From the NCBI GenBank assembly GCA_018820925.1, contig JAHJNJ010000036.1:310001-374000 (forward strand): a DNA stretch of 64,000 nucleotides, in the 5' to 3' direction. Origin of the DNA: Gammaproteobacteria bacterium. Its GTDB lineage: Bacteria > Pseudomonadota > Gammaproteobacteria > Burkholderiales > Gallionellaceae. A program made the position numbers and the translations under genes. Positions 28,136 to 37,549 of the stretch are shown here, one piece after another. The notes under the pieces were generated by a model. It ran no database searches, was not told the origin of the DNA, and was given only the letters and a program-made list of their open reading frames with translations. Numbering within the stretch: the stretch's first letter is position 1; each line of letters opens with the position of its first letter.

Positions 28136-29740
28136 TCAGTTATTTGAACGAATCAGGTCGCTGGCTTTCTCGCCGACCATGATGGCGGGGGCATTGGTGT
28201 TGCCGCTGATCAGTTCGGGGAAGATGGAGGCATCGGCGACGCGCAACCCTTCCATGCCTTTCACCCGCAGTTGCGCATCCACCACCGCGAGCGGATCGCT
28301 GCCGGGTCCCATTCTGCATGTCCCCGCCGGGTGATACTGCGTGTCGGCGCGATTGCGGATGTCGGCTTCCATTGCAGCAACATCGTCGCTGCGCACCGGA
28401 TAGAGCATCTCGCCGCGCACGGAATCGAACGGTCTGGATTCGATGATGCGCTGCTGTATCTGCCCGCCTTTCACCAGCATGTGCAGGTCGCGCTCGTCGG
28501 ACAGGAATCCCGGATCGATCAGGAGCGCATCGCGCGGGTCGGTACTGCGCAGTGCCACTGTTCCGCGGCTGTATGGATGCAGCACATCGACGTGGGTGGA
28601 AATGCCGTGCCCCAGATGCAGCTTGCGCGCGTGGTCATCGACAATCGCGAGGACGAATATCAACTGCAGGTCGGGGGTTGCAAGCTCCGGCGAGGAACGG
28701 ATGAAGGCGCCCGCCGTGGCGTAGGCGCTGCTGATCATGCCGGTGCGCTGCCTGTGCCATTCCGGCATTGCGGCAGCGACCTTGGCAATACCGCGCACGG
28801 AAATGCCGAACGAGGCGGTGTCGTCGGGCACGCGCCACGCCTGGACGTAATCAAGGTGATCCTGCAGGTTCTTGCCCACGCCGGGCAGATGCTGCACGAC
28901 GGGAATACCGAACTTCTGCAATTCGCTGCTATCGCCGACGCCGGACAGCATGAGCAACTGCGGCGAGCCGAACGCGCCCGCGGACAGGATGACTTCGCGG
29001 CGTGCGTGGATTTGTTTGAGTTCATTCCCCCGGTAATAACTCACCCCCGTGGCGCGGCGGCCTTCAAAATTCACTTTGGCGGTCACGGCATGCGTGAGCA
29101 CCTGCAGATTGGGGCGCGACAGGTTGGGCGTGAGGTAGGCTTTCGCCGCACTGCAGCGCTCACCGTTGATATGGGTGACCTGATACAGGAATGCACCTTC
29201 CTGTGCTGTGCCGTTGTAATCCGGATTCAGCGGAATGCCGTTCAGTGCCGCCGCTTGCAGGAAAAGATCGCTGAGCGGGCTCTGGTAGCGCTGATACGTT
29301 ACGTTCAGCGGCCCCTGCTGTCCGTGGAAATTGTCGCTGAATTGTTCATTGTGTTCGCAGCGCTTGAACAGTGGCAACACGTCGTCGTACGACCAACCGG
29401 GATTGCCGAGCGCCGCCCAGTGGTCGTAATCCCATTTGTTGCCGCGCACATAGAGCATGGCATTAACTGAGCTGGAGCCGCCCAGTGTCTTGCCGCGCGG
29501 CTGGTAGCCGCGTCTGCCGTTGAGTCCCGGTTGCGGTACGGTTTCAAAAGCGTAGTTGTACTTGGTTATCCATGTCATCGTTGCCACACCCGCCGGTGCC
29601 TGGATCAGCACGCTGTCGTCGGAGCCGCCCGCTTCCAGCAGGCAGACGCTGACGTCCGGGTCTTCGCTCAGGCGGGCGGCGATCACGCATCCGGCGGAAC
29701 CGGCGCCGACGACGATGTAGTCGAAGGTTTGTTCACTCAT
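28136..29740 (-). CDS. GMC-family FAD-dependent oxidoreductase
   Basis: The 534-residue flavoprotein shows the N-terminal ADP-binding motif DYIVVGAGSAGCVIAARL, the GMC signature region RGKTLGGSSSVNAMLYVRG and the C-terminal YHPAGTCRMGPGSDP with the catalytic His and a following Asn (SGNTNAP). Members oxidise alcohols such as choline or long-chain alcohols to aldehydes. With the aldehyde dehydrogenase upstream on the same strand, the pair could convert an alcohol to an acid. Choline dehydrogenase is the nearest label, but the substrate is unproven. Confidence 0.93.
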   Translation of the reverse strand: MSEQTFDYIVVGAGSAGCVIAARLSEDPDVSVCLLEAGGSDDSVLIQAPAGVATMTWITKYNYAFETVPQPGLNGRRGYQPRGKTLGGSSSVNAMLYVRGNKWDYDHWAALGNPGWSYDDVLPLFKRCEHNEQFSDNFHGQQGPLNVTYQRYQSPLSDLFLQAAALNGIPLNPDYNGTAQEGAFLYQVTHINGERCSAAKAYLTPNLSRPNLQVLTHAVTAKVNFEGRRATGVSYYRGNELKQIHARREVILSAGAFGSPQLLMLSGVGDSSELQKFGIPVVQHLPGVGKNLQDHLDYVQAWRVPDDTASFGISVRGIAKVAAAMPEWHRQRTGMISSAYATAGAFIRSSPELATPDLQLIFVLAIVDDHARKLHLGHGISTHVDVLHPYSRGTVALRSTDPRDALLIDPGFLSDERDLHMLVKGGQIQQRIIESRPFDSVRGEMLYPVRSDDVAAMEADIRNRADTQYHPAGTCRMGPGSDPLAVVDAQLRVKGMEGLRVADASIFPELISGNTNAPAIMVGEKASDLIRSNN

Positions 29741-29745
29741 CTTTA

Positions 29746-29886
29746 GGGAGCCTCTAAAAATCCAAATTTCGTCGCAATACTGCGTTGCTCACAAAAAATT
29801 ACTCCTTACATATCACACATATGCCGCGTCGCAATTTTTTGCTCGCGCCTTGTCTTGCTTAGAACTTTGAATTTTTAGAGGCTCCC
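29746..29886. mobile_element. 141-bp MITE-like element with 21-bp inverted ends
   Basis: The termini GGGAGCCTCTAAAAATCCAAA and its inverse at the right differ at one base of 21. The interior is AT-rich, has no coding capacity and contains GTCGCAA-type internal repeats. It lies between the aldehyde dehydrogenase and GMC genes and its right end provides the dehydrogenase stop codon. No copy elsewhere in the window was noticed. Confidence 0.75.
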
Positions 29887-31353
29887 TTTGTTCTTCAGCG
29901 ACGCATCCGCCTTGCCGAGAAAAAATCCAAGCGTCAGGCGCTGCACGAATTTGCCGTACGGCGGATAAAACCAGTGCGTGGGGAAAAAGCGCTGGCGCTT
30001 GAACACGGTCCTAGCGTGAGACAACTCGCGGAAGCCTTCCGCGCCGTGGTAGTTGCCCATGCCCGAATTGCCGATGCCGCCGAACGGCGCATCGTGGTTC
30101 ATTACATGCAAGGACCAGTCGTTCAGCGTAACCCCGCCGGAATGGGTGCGGAGCAACAGGTTCTGCCGTTCGGCCGCGTCGTGGCTGAAGCAATACAGGG
30201 CGAGCGGACGGTCGCCCGTATTGATGAAACGGATGGCGTCATCCAGGGTGTCGTAGGGCACTACCGGCAGGATGGGGCCAAACAATTCTTCCTGCATGAC
30301 ACGCATGTCGGCAGTGCAGCCGGTGACGATATGCAGTGGTATCTGCCGCCCGTCGCGCTCGGCGAGATAGTTTGCGCAGGGGATCACCTTGGCACCCTTG
30401 GCGCGGGCATCGGCCAGCAGTTCGTTGATGCGGGCCAGGTGGCGGTCGTTCACGATCCAGGTGCAGTCGTCGTTGCCGTTGACCGTCTTGCCGAACAGGG
30501 CGGTGAAGCTGGTTTTGACGCTGTTGACGAACTCATCGACGTGTTCGCGCGGTACCAGCGCGTAATCGGGCGCAACGCAGATCTGTCCGCAGTTGCTGGC
30601 TTTGCCGTGGGTGATGCGCTGTGCCGCGTCGGCCAGAGGATAGTTGCGCGTGACCACTGCCGGCGACTTGCCGCCGAGTTCCAGGGTGACCGGCGTCAGG
30701 CTTTCCGCCGCCGTGCGCATGACGATCTTGCCGACGGCGGGCGAACCGGTGAATACGATGTGGTCAAAGGGCTGCGAGGTGAAGACATTCGGGTCGTCCA
30801 ACTCTTCGCCCACCACGGCGACTTCGTCTTCGCCGAATATTTCGCCGAGCATGCGCACCAGCACGGCATTGGTCGCCGGGGTGATCTCCGGCATTTTGAT
30901 CATCACGCGGTTGCCCGCTGCCAGCGCCGCGATGAGCGGGCCCAGCGCGAGATAGATGGGGAAATTCCACGGCACGATGACACCCACCACGCCCTTGGGC
31001 TGATAAGTCACCCGCAGGCTGTTGGAGAAGAACAGCAACTCGGTGCTGCGCCGGCTCGGCTTCATCCAGCGTCTGACATGGGCAATGGCGTGATTGACAT
31101 CGAGCATGGAGCTCAGCAGATCAAGAATCTTCGATTCGGTGTGCGAGCGGTGACCGAAGTCTTTACTCATGGCATCGGCGAGCAAATCCTGGTAGCGGCC
31201 GATCTGCTTCTTGAGCGCCTTGAGTTTGGCCAGTCGCTCGTTTGCGGCGGGATATGGCGCTGCCTGAAAGGCGGCATGCTGCAGGGCGAAGAGCCGGGCG
31301 ATGCGCGCTGGGGCATCGTTTGCCGGGCGGGATGGGCGGGTGAGGCCGTTCAT
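29875..31353 (-). CDS. aldehyde dehydrogenase (coniferyl-aldehyde-dehydrogenase-like)
   Basis: The 492-residue enzyme has the NAD-binding region GVVGVIVPWNFPIYLALGP, the TGSPAVGK motif, catalytic Glu in LELGGKSP and catalytic Cys in SNCGQICVAPDY. The shape (short N-terminus, C-terminal hydrophobic FFPTHWFYPPYGKF) fits the class that includes coniferyl and fatty aldehyde dehydrogenases. The ATG at 31353 has GGGGAG upstream. The last three codons and the stop come from the adjacent MITE-like element, so the native C-terminus was probably altered. Confidence 0.93.
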   Translation of the reverse strand: MNGLTRPSRPANDAPARIARLFALQHAAFQAAPYPAANERLAKLKALKKQIGRYQDLLADAMSKDFGHRSHTESKILDLLSSMLDVNHAIAHVRRWMKPSRRSTELLFFSNSLRVTYQPKGVVGVIVPWNFPIYLALGPLIAALAAGNRVMIKMPEITPATNAVLVRMLGEIFGEDEVAVVGEELDDPNVFTSQPFDHIVFTGSPAVGKIVMRTAAESLTPVTLELGGKSPAVVTRNYPLADAAQRITHGKASNCGQICVAPDYALVPREHVDEFVNSVKTSFTALFGKTVNGNDDCTWIVNDRHLARINELLADARAKGAKVIPCANYLAERDGRQIPLHIVTGCTADMRVMQEELFGPILPVVPYDTLDDAIRFINTGDRPLALYCFSHDAAERQNLLLRTHSGGVTLNDWSLHVMNHDAPFGGIGNSGMGNYHGAEGFRELSHARTVFKRQRFFPTHWFYPPYGKFVQRLTLGFFLGKADASLKNKGSL

Positions 31354-31482
31354 GGAAATCTCCCCAAGACAAATCAAGGATCAGTTGTTGGCTGACTCCG
31401 GATGCAAAATATCACATGCATGCGCTCTGGGGGTAATCCGGCTCCTGTTTCATGGCAGGGTAGTGCATGAACGAACGGAGAA

Positions 31483-31737
31483 TTACGAAAGCTTCAACTG
31501 GGACTTTGATTTTCTGCCCGGCGCGGCGGGCGGAATATAGCCGGCCAAACGGCATTTGATGCCCTCGATTTTCTTGCCTTTTTCGTACCGGGTTGAATGG
31601 CAGGCCATCACTTCCCCTTTGGCGGCGAGTTCCGCCAGTTGGATTCGAACATTGGCTAATGAGACGCCAATAGCGGCAGCGATCTCGGTATCAGCCTGTT
31701 CGCCATGCGTTTTTAAGTACTTCAAGATTGCATTCAT
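31483..31737 (-). CDS. small winged-helix DNA-binding protein
   Basis: The 84-residue product has an N-terminal helix-turn-helix (GEQADTEIAAAIGVSLANVR, then IQLAELAAKGEVMACHSTRY as wing) and a basic tail ending KSKSQ. It resembles small winged-helix regulators; partner genes and target are unknown. It stands alone between the aldehyde dehydrogenase and the methyltransferase. Confidence 0.7.
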   Translation of the reverse strand: MNAILKYLKTHGEQADTEIAAAIGVSLANVRIQLAELAAKGEVMACHSTRYEKGKKIEGIKCRLAGYIPPAAPGRKSKSQLKLS

Positions 31738-31842
31738 AGTCTTTTACCACACCCTCAATGGTGCCTAGGGTGCTAACTGTACAGGTATGGTCGGCATAGG
31801 ACAATTATTAATGAAAACGCGTTAACGTCCTGAAAAAGTCGG

Positions 31843-32472
31843 TTATCCCGATTTGCGCAGCACGATCCCGCGAAACCAGCCATTTGCCAGCATCGGTATA
31901 TCGCTGACAATCTCCAAATCAGGCGCTGCTCGCAGCACTTCTTCGAACACAACATCCATACGCGTGGCAAAACGGCGGGTGAGTGTATTGAACATGCGGC
32001 GAATCGGCGCGTGTTGCTGCGGGTGCAGGAATTTGTCGAACAGGATGATGGTTCCGCCGGGTTTGAGCATGCGCGCGGCTTCGCTCAGACAGCGTTCCGG
32101 TTCCGGTACCACGGCCACAATGAGGTGCAAGACCACATGATCGAACTGGCCGTCGGCAAACGGCAGCGCCATGCAGTCGCCCAGCACGAATTCAACATTC
32201 ATATCTTTGCCGCGCGGTATGGCGTGCGTCAGCATGGCCCGGTTGAAATCCAGCGCAGTGTAGCGATGCAGTGCGGGCAGCAAGGGCAAGTCCAGCCCGG
32301 TTCCCGCGCCGCTGATCAGGACACGCTTGCCGCTATTGGTCGGCAATGCGCGCAGCGATTGCCGGCGAAACTCGCGCATCGCGCGCTCGATAAGCACGTC
32401 GTAAACCGGTGCGGCCAAGCTGTAACTCAGTCGTAGCAACGGATGCTGGCTGTAGGGTTGATGGGGGTGCAT
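31843..32472 (-). CDS. SAM-dependent methyltransferase, class I
   Basis: The 209-residue protein has motif I as VLISGAGTGLDLPLL (a GxGxG variant with SGAGTG), an acidic residue after the next strand (TALDFNRAM) and the post-II/III regions GDCMALPFADGQFDHVV and ARMLKPGGTIILFD. These fit the Methyltransf_11/UbiE type. The acceptor is not known. Its start lies two bases from the oxyR stop, so the two probably form one transcript. Confidence 0.85.
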   Translation of the reverse strand: MHPHQPYSQHPLLRLSYSLAAPVYDVLIERAMREFRRQSLRALPTNSGKRVLISGAGTGLDLPLLPALHRYTALDFNRAMLTHAIPRGKDMNVEFVLGDCMALPFADGQFDHVVLHLIVAVVPEPERCLSEAARMLKPGGTIILFDKFLHPQQHAPIRRMFNTLTRRFATRMDVVFEEVLRAAPDLEIVSDIPMLANGWFRGIVLRKSG

Positions 32473-32474
32473 GC

Positions 32475-33380
32475 TCAGGGCAAATGCTTGATGCCGGTTA
32501 TTTTGGCCTGGGCGACTGCCTGCGCCAGCGCCTCGATGGCCTGGGTGCGTGCGAAGCTTTTGCGCCAGGCCAGCGCGATGCGCCGCGACGGCGCCGGTTT
32601 GGTGAACGGGATCACTTTCAGCAGACGGCTGCGATAGCGCGCGCTGTTGGCCGAAGCGGGCAGCACGGTGATGCCGTGGCCGGAGGCGACCATGTTGCGG
32701 ATGGTTTCCAGCGAGGTGCCTTGCTGGATGTCCGCGCCTTTGCGGTTCAGGTCGGGGCAGGCTTCCGCCACCTGGTTGCTGAAACAGTGTCCGGAATTCA
32801 ACAGCAACACATGTTCTTCCGACAACTCCGGCGCCTTGATGCTGCGCCGCGCTTCCCAGCGATGGTCTGAATTGACCACGACTTCAAACGGCTCATCATA
32901 TAAAGGCTGGGTGAGGATGCTTGCGTCACCGAAGGGCAGCGCAATGACAATGACATCCAGCTTGCCGTTGCGCAACAGGGTCTCCAGGTTCGCGGTGATG
33001 TTCTCTTCCACTTCCAGCGGCATCTGCGGTGCGACCTTCTTCAGGGCGGGGATGAGGTCGGGCAGCAGATAGGGGCCGACACTATGGATGACGCCGACGC
33101 GTAACGGTGCGGCGAGCTGGTTCATTCCCTGGGTGGCAATTTCGCGGATGCGCTCCGCTTCTTCCAGTACGCGCTGCGCCTGCTCGACGATGGCAGTGCC
33201 GACGGGGGTGACGGTGATCTCATTCTTGCCGCGTTCGAATATTTTCAGCCCCAGCTCTTCTTCCAGCTTCTGTATTGCCAGTGACAGTGCGGGCTGGCTG
33301 ATAAAAGACTTCTCGGCGGCGCGGCGGAAATTGCGTTCCTGTGCCACGGCGACGATGAAGCGCAGTTCGTTAAGTGTCAT
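32475..33380 (-). CDS. oxyR: peroxide-sensing LysR-type regulator OxyR
   Basis: The 301-residue LysR protein starts with the HTH (FRRAAEKSFISQPALSLAIQ). It carries cysteines at 199 (NSGHCF) and 208 (AEACPD), the same numbers as the redox pair of E. coli OxyR, and the adjoining GTSLETIRNMVASGHGITVL segment is OxyR-like. It should activate peroxide defence when this pair oxidises to a disulfide. It is divergent from rubrerythrin and followed by the methyltransferase. Confidence 0.93.
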   Translation of the reverse strand: MTLNELRFIVAVAQERNFRRAAEKSFISQPALSLAIQKLEEELGLKIFERGKNEITVTPVGTAIVEQAQRVLEEAERIREIATQGMNQLAAPLRVGVIHSVGPYLLPDLIPALKKVAPQMPLEVEENITANLETLLRNGKLDVIVIALPFGDASILTQPLYDEPFEVVVNSDHRWEARRSIKAPELSEEHVLLLNSGHCFSNQVAEACPDLNRKGADIQQGTSLETIRNMVASGHGITVLPASANSARYRSRLLKVIPFTKPAPSRRIALAWRKSFARTQAIEALAQAVAQAKITGIKHLP

Positions 33381-33425
33381 GATTGCCTCCAGTGATTTGC
33401 ATAATAAATCAACAATAGGTGAGCA

Positions 33426-33440
33426 ATCAATTGGATTGAT
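33426..33440. promoter_or_regulatory. palindromic candidate OxyR site near oxyR
   Basis: ATCAAT-TGG-ATTGAT is a perfect palindrome 46 bases upstream of oxyR and fits the spacing of LysR-type T-N11-A sites. It may serve autoregulation. The ATCAATTGG core recurs at 33706 near rubrerythrin. It does not match the full E. coli OxyR consensus. Confidence 0.4.
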
Positions 33441-33705
33441 GTGTGGATCCGGGTCTCATTCAGGTGTGCCAATTGAAGCGACTCCACAAGGGAGTGGCGG
33501 CGGGCAAGGAGTAGGTGTTCTTACGTATTGATAAATAAATGCCGCCCTTTCATTGTTCAACAATGGTTCGCAAAAACAGGGGGCTTAACAGGCGCTTCCC
33601 CGGCGGCTGACCCGCTGCGCTGCCGCAGCAACGCAATTCGTTCCGGGGCATGCCTGCGCCCCACGCACCGGATGATTTAGGAAACAAATCGCAGCGGTTA
33701 ATTAA

Positions 33706-33720
33706 ATCAATTGGTTTTAT
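33706..33720. promoter_or_regulatory. candidate OxyR site upstream of rubrerythrin
   Basis: ATCAATTGGTTTTAT shares its first nine bases with the palindrome near oxyR and lies about 86 bases before the rubrerythrin start. The 425-base divergent gap otherwise shows no gene; a GC-rich stretch (33571-33680) has no clear function. Confidence 0.3.
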
Positions 33721-33805
33721 CGGGCTGGGGAGTCTACATTGCGTCCGTGGACAAACAGCCACCCTCGAAGTTTTACCGCAACCCACTTAACCAAGGAGAA
33801 CGACC

Positions 33806-34222
33806 ATGCAACTTAAAGGATCGAAAACCGAGAAGCACCTGAAGGACGCGTTTGCCGGCGAATCGCAGGCCAACCGCCGTTACCTGTATTTCGCAAACAA
33901 GGCCGACATCGAAGGCTATGCCGACGTGGCGTCCCTGTTCCGCTCCACTGCGGAAGGCGAGACCGGCCACGCCCACGGCCATCTGGAATATCTGGAGCAG
34001 TGCGGCGACCCGGCCACCGGCCTGCCCTTCGGCAGCACCAAGGACAACCTGAAGACCGCCGTCGCCGGCGAGACCCACGAGTACACCGACATGTACCCCG
34101 GCATGGCCAAGGACGCGCGCGCCGAAGGGTTCGACGAAGTGGCCGACTGGTTCGAGACGCTGGCCAAGGCCGAGCGTTCCCACGCCAACCGCTACCAGAA
34201 GGCGCTGGGCGAACTGGGCTGA
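33806..34222 (+). CDS. rubrerythrin (diiron peroxidase, no rubredoxin domain)
   Basis: The 138-residue ferritin-like protein has the diiron ligands in two helical pairs: [14 protein letters not shown] / [14 protein letters not shown] and [14 protein letters not shown] / [15 protein letters not shown]. The C-terminal rubredoxin domain of classical rubrerythrin is absent, so electrons must come from another donor. It starts at ATG 33806 after AAGGAGAACGACC. It heads the operon with the Fe-S oxidoreductase and DUF3501, a known association for peroxide reduction. Confidence 0.95.
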   Translation: MQLKGSKTEKHLKDAFAGESQANRRYLYFANKADIEGYADVASLFRSTAEGETGHAHGHLEYLEQCGDPATGLPFGSTKDNLKTAVAGETHEYTDMYPGMAKDARAEGFDEVADWFETLAKAERSHANRYQKALGELG

Positions 34223-34298
34223 TGCGTAACACCCGGCGCGGATCGCCCACGGCGGTTCGTGCCGGATTTTTCCCGAATTCAAATACGAGGAACAAGAC

Positions 34299-35633
34299 AT
34301 GGCCGACACGCCGCGCGAAGGAAATCTGAAAGCCCCCATCCGCCATCCGCTGGATTGGCAGAATCCGGATTTCTACAACGAGGAATCCCTGTTCAAGGAA
34401 ATGGAACGGGTGTTCGACATCTGTCACGGTTGCCGCCGTTGCGTCAGCCTGTGCCAGTCGTTCCCGAGCCTGTTCGACCTGATCGACGAATCCGAGTCGA
34501 TGGAGGTGGACGGCGTCAGGAAAGAAGATTACTGGAAGGTCGTCGACCATTGCTATCTGTGCGACCTCTGCTACATGACCAAGTGTCCCTACGTTCCACC
34601 GCACGAGTGGAACCTCGATTTCCCGCACCTGATGCTGCGCGCCAAGGCCGTGCACTACAAGCACCACAATACAAAATTGCGCGACCGCGTGCTCACCAGC
34701 ACCGACGCCGTCGGCCGTCTGGCCGGCATTCCGGTGGTGGCGCAAGTCATCAACGCCGTGAACAAGATCGGCCCGGCGCGCAAGGTGCTCGAGGCGGTGG
34801 GCGAAGTGCACAGCGAAGCCTGGCTGCCGGAATTTTCCTCCAGGCCGCTGCGCAGCCGCCTCAAGAAGTTGCCCGCGAATACGGCGGGCGAGCCCGCAGG
34901 AAAAACCACAGGCAAGATCGCGCTGTTCGCCACCTGCTACATGAACCGCAACGAACCCGGCCCCGGCGAAGACCTGGTTGCGGTGTTCGAACACAACGGT
35001 ATCCCGGTGACGCTGGCCGAGAAGGAGCAGTGCTGCGGCATGCCCAAGCTGGAACTGGGCAATCTCGAGGCGGTGCGCGAGGCCAAGGAAGCCAACATCC
35101 CGGTGTTGGCGAAACTGGTCGATGAAGGATGGGACCTGACCGCGCTGGTGCCCTCCTGCGTCCTGATGTTCAAACAGGAACTGCCGCTGATGTTTCCGGA
35201 CGACGCGGACGTGATGAAGGTGAAGAACGCCTTTTTCGACCCGTTCGAATACCTGATGCTGCGCCACAAGGAAGGCAAGCTCAACACAGGCTTCAAGTCC
35301 GGCCTCGGCAAGGTGTCCTATCACGCCGCCTGTCACCAGCGCGTGCAGAACATCGGCCCCAAGACGCGCGAGGTGCTGGCGCTGATCCCCGGTACCGAGG
35401 TCGACATCATCGAGCGCTGCTCCGGCCATGACGGCACCTACGCGGTGAAGAAGGAGTTCCACCAGTACGCGATGAAGATCGTCAAGCCGGTGGTGGGCCG
35501 GGTGAACCAGAACCAGCCCGACCACTACGGCAGCGATTGCGCGATGGCCGGACACCACATCGCCCATGCGCGCGCCGACGGCACTGCGCCGGAGCACCCG
35601 ATTACGCTGCTGCGCAAAGCCTACGACATTTAA
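34299..35633 (+). CDS. Fe-S oxidoreductase with two cysteine-rich (CCG) domains, GlpC-like
   Basis: The 444-residue protein begins with two 4Fe-4S motifs ([11 protein letters not shown] at about residue 42 and [13 protein letters not shown] at about 85), then two cysteine-rich domains. The first has a normal CCGMPKLE ending. In the second the motif reads [11 protein letters not shown] with Ser replacing the second Cys, as in this rubrerythrin-linked subfamily. Known relatives are GlpC and HdrD, which carry electrons from a membrane or flavin donor. The likely job is delivery of electrons to rubrerythrin. No membrane helix is present. Confidence 0.9.
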   Translation: MADTPREGNLKAPIRHPLDWQNPDFYNEESLFKEMERVFDICHGCRRCVSLCQSFPSLFDLIDESESMEVDGVRKEDYWKVVDHCYLCDLCYMTKCPYVPPHEWNLDFPHLMLRAKAVHYKHHNTKLRDRVLTSTDAVGRLAGIPVVAQVINAVNKIGPARKVLEAVGEVHSEAWLPEFSSRPLRSRLKKLPANTAGEPAGKTTGKIALFATCYMNRNEPGPGEDLVAVFEHNGIPVTLAEKEQCCGMPKLELGNLEAVREAKEANIPVLAKLVDEGWDLTALVPSCVLMFKQELPLMFPDDADVMKVKNAFFDPFEYLMLRHKEGKLNTGFKSGLGKVSYHAACHQRVQNIGPKTREVLALIPGTEVDIIERCSGHDGTYAVKKEFHQYAMKIVKPVVGRVNQNQPDHYGSDCAMAGHHIAHARADGTAPEHPITLLRKAYDI

Positions 35634-35644
35634 GGAGAAACGAC

Positions 35645-36226
35645 ATGCTTACACACGACACACTTTACAGTCTCGAACAATATGCGCGCGCGCGTCCCGA
35701 GTTCCGCAGCAAGGTCATGGCGCACAAGAAGAACCGCACGGTGCAGCTGGGCGACCACGTCAGCCTGCTGTTCGAGGATGCGCTGACCATGCAATACCAG
35801 GTACAGGAGATGCTGCGGCTGGAACGCATGTTCGAGCCTGAGCCCATCCAGGAAGAACTCGACGTTTACAATCCGTTGATCCCGGACGGCAGCAACTGGA
35901 AGGCGACCATGATGATCGAATACCCGGACATCACGGAACGCCAGCGCAAACTGGGCGAACTGATCGGTATCGAAGACCGCACCTGGGTGCAGGTCGCCGG
36001 GCACGAACGTGTCTATGCCATCGCCGACGAAGACCTGGACCGCGCCACCGAAGAAAAGACCTCGGCAGTGCACTTCCTGCGCTTCGAGCTGACGCCGCCC
36101 ATGATCGCAACGCTAAAACAGGGCGCCGACCTGGGCATGGGAATCGATCATGCACGCTACCAGGCGCATGTGGAGCCGGTGCCGTCCGCCGTGCATATGG
36201 AGCTGCTGAACGACCTTCACGGATGA
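35645..36226 (+). CDS. DUF3501 family protein
   Basis: The 193-residue soluble protein matches DUF3501, seen mostly next to rubrerythrin and GlpC-like Fe-S proteins. Family segments are RVVRPGDHVSLLFED-like QLGDHVSLLFEDALTMQYQVQE and ELDVYNPLIPDGSNWKATMM. Function is not known; the constant neighbours point to a role in peroxide reduction or assembly. The ATG at 35645 has AAGGAGAAACG at good distance, 11 bases after the previous stop. Confidence 0.9.
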   Translation: MLTHDTLYSLEQYARARPEFRSKVMAHKKNRTVQLGDHVSLLFEDALTMQYQVQEMLRLERMFEPEPIQEELDVYNPLIPDGSNWKATMMIEYPDITERQRKLGELIGIEDRTWVQVAGHERVYAIADEDLDRATEEKTSAVHFLRFELTPPMIATLKQGADLGMGIDHARYQAHVEPVPSAVHMELLNDLHG

Positions 36227-36268
36227 GTGTAAACTAGACACGAATCAAACCACGACAAGGAGAACACC

Positions 36269-36748
36269 ATGAAAGCCCAACCCATCAATATCGGCATCGC
36301 CGAAAAGGATCGCAAGAAGATCGTCGACGGCTTGTCACGCATGCTGGCCGACACCTACACGCTGTATCTCAAGACACACAACTTTCACTGGAATGTCACC
36401 GGCCCCATGTTTCAGACATTGCACATCATGTTCATGACGCAGTACACCGAGACCTGGAACGCCGTGGATCTGGTGGCCGAACGCATCCGCGCTCTGGGAT
36501 ATCCCGCCCCCGGCAGCTACAAGGAATTCGCCTCGCTTACCAGCATCAAGGACAGCGGCGGCAGCGTGAGCGCGAAAGAGATGATCAAGCAACTCGTCGT
36601 CGGCCAGGAAACGGTGGTGCGCACCGCACGCGAAGTGCTGCCCGTTGCAGAAAAAGCGGGCGATCAGCCGACCGTTGACCTGCTCTCCGCGCGCATGGAA
36701 GTGCATGAAAAGAACGCCTGGATGCTAAGAAGTCTGTTGGAGGAATAG
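36269..36748 (+). CDS. dps: Dps-family ferritin (DNA-protecting protein)
   Basis: The 159-residue protein has the Dps ferroxidase residues in [14 protein letters not shown] (His pair) and the acidic stretch [14 protein letters not shown]. Dps oxidises Fe2+ with H2O2, stores iron and shields DNA. It ends with [14 protein letters not shown], a normal Dps C-terminus. Together with the OxyR-rubrerythrin genes upstream it forms a peroxide and iron protection set. AAGGAGAACACC precedes the ATG. Confidence 0.95.
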   Translation: MKAQPINIGIAEKDRKKIVDGLSRMLADTYTLYLKTHNFHWNVTGPMFQTLHIMFMTQYTETWNAVDLVAERIRALGYPAPGSYKEFASLTSIKDSGGSVSAKEMIKQLVVGQETVVRTAREVLPVAEKAGDQPTVDLLSARMEVHEKNAWMLRSLLEE

Positions 36749-36971
36749 GTGGACTGTGCATTTCACTACGTTGGCGTTCTTTCGGTGAAGACTCATGCGG
36801 CGTTTTTTGCCGCGTGATGCCGGTGCCAACAGGAATGCGAAAAATTTTGAGCCTGCCCCTGATTTCGTGCGTGGTGGCAGGAAGATTTCGGCCCCCGGGA
36901 AAGTTCGCCCGCGTCTGCCGCGAGTGATCACGGAACGGCGCACCCATTTCAATCTATCGAGGAGAACCGCA

Positions 36972-37412
36972 ATGAAATTAGTCAATACATTCCGACCTTT
37001 CATGATTGCTCAAGTCCTGCTCATTTCGACATGCGTGTTTCCCGCCCATGCCGCCGACACGCCGGTGGATGTCGGCAAGGGCGAATACGATTCGGCTTGT
37101 GCCGTATGTCATGGTCTGAATGGCAAGGGCGATGGATACATGGCGACGCAACTGACGGCTCGCGTACCCGACTTGACGCTACTCGCCAAGCATAACAAGG
37201 GCATATTTCCATTTGATCGCGTGTACCAGGTGATCGACGGTCGCCAGGAAGTGAAGGCGCACGGAACGCGCGAGATGCCCATTTGGGGAAGGGCATTCAA
37301 CCGGCAAACCTCCATCTACTTCGAGAATTATCCTGCGCAAGACATGGAGTCATCCGCCCGCAGCCGGATCCTGGCACTGACCGAATATCTGTATCGTTTG
37401 CAGGGCAAATAA
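36972..37412 (+). CDS. periplasmic c-type cytochrome
   Basis: The 146-residue precursor has a Sec signal (residues 1-27, ending AHA) and one haem site CAVCH, followed by a class I cytochrome c fold with YMATQLTARVPDLTLL and a probable Met ligand in TREMPIWGRAF. It resembles single-haem cytochromes of the cbb3 or sulfur oxidation types, but no definite match. The ATG at 36972 follows CGAGGAGAACC. The 223-base gap after dps has a short GCGGC/GCCGC hairpin and nothing else clear. Confidence 0.88.
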   Translation: MKLVNTFRPFMIAQVLLISTCVFPAHAADTPVDVGKGEYDSACAVCHGLNGKGDGYMATQLTARVPDLTLLAKHNKGIFPFDRVYQVIDGRQEVKAHGTREMPIWGRAFNRQTSIYFENYPAQDMESSARSRILALTEYLYRLQGK

Positions 37413-37549
37413 GCGACAGCCAAATTCTTGCATGGTGAAGGCGGCAACTGGCTATGCGCTCACTTTGGTTGATGACATACCGGTTTGCACCCGCACACCC
37501 GGTGCCCGCGATGCAGGGCCGCGCATGAAATAGGGTTGAGGTACACAGA

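Noticed and set aside
28136-31353. betA-betB glycine betaine operon
   Set aside because: The dehydrogenase resembles coniferyl or fatty aldehyde enzymes rather than BetB, and no betI or choline transporter is present.
33813-35597. 594-codon frame opposite rubrerythrin and the Fe-S gene
   Set aside because: It spans two clear genes on the other strand and is a codon-bias artefact.
36749-36971. terminator or small RNA after dps
   Set aside because: Only a 5-bp GCGGC/GCCGC hairpin with the T run in its loop is present; support is too weak.
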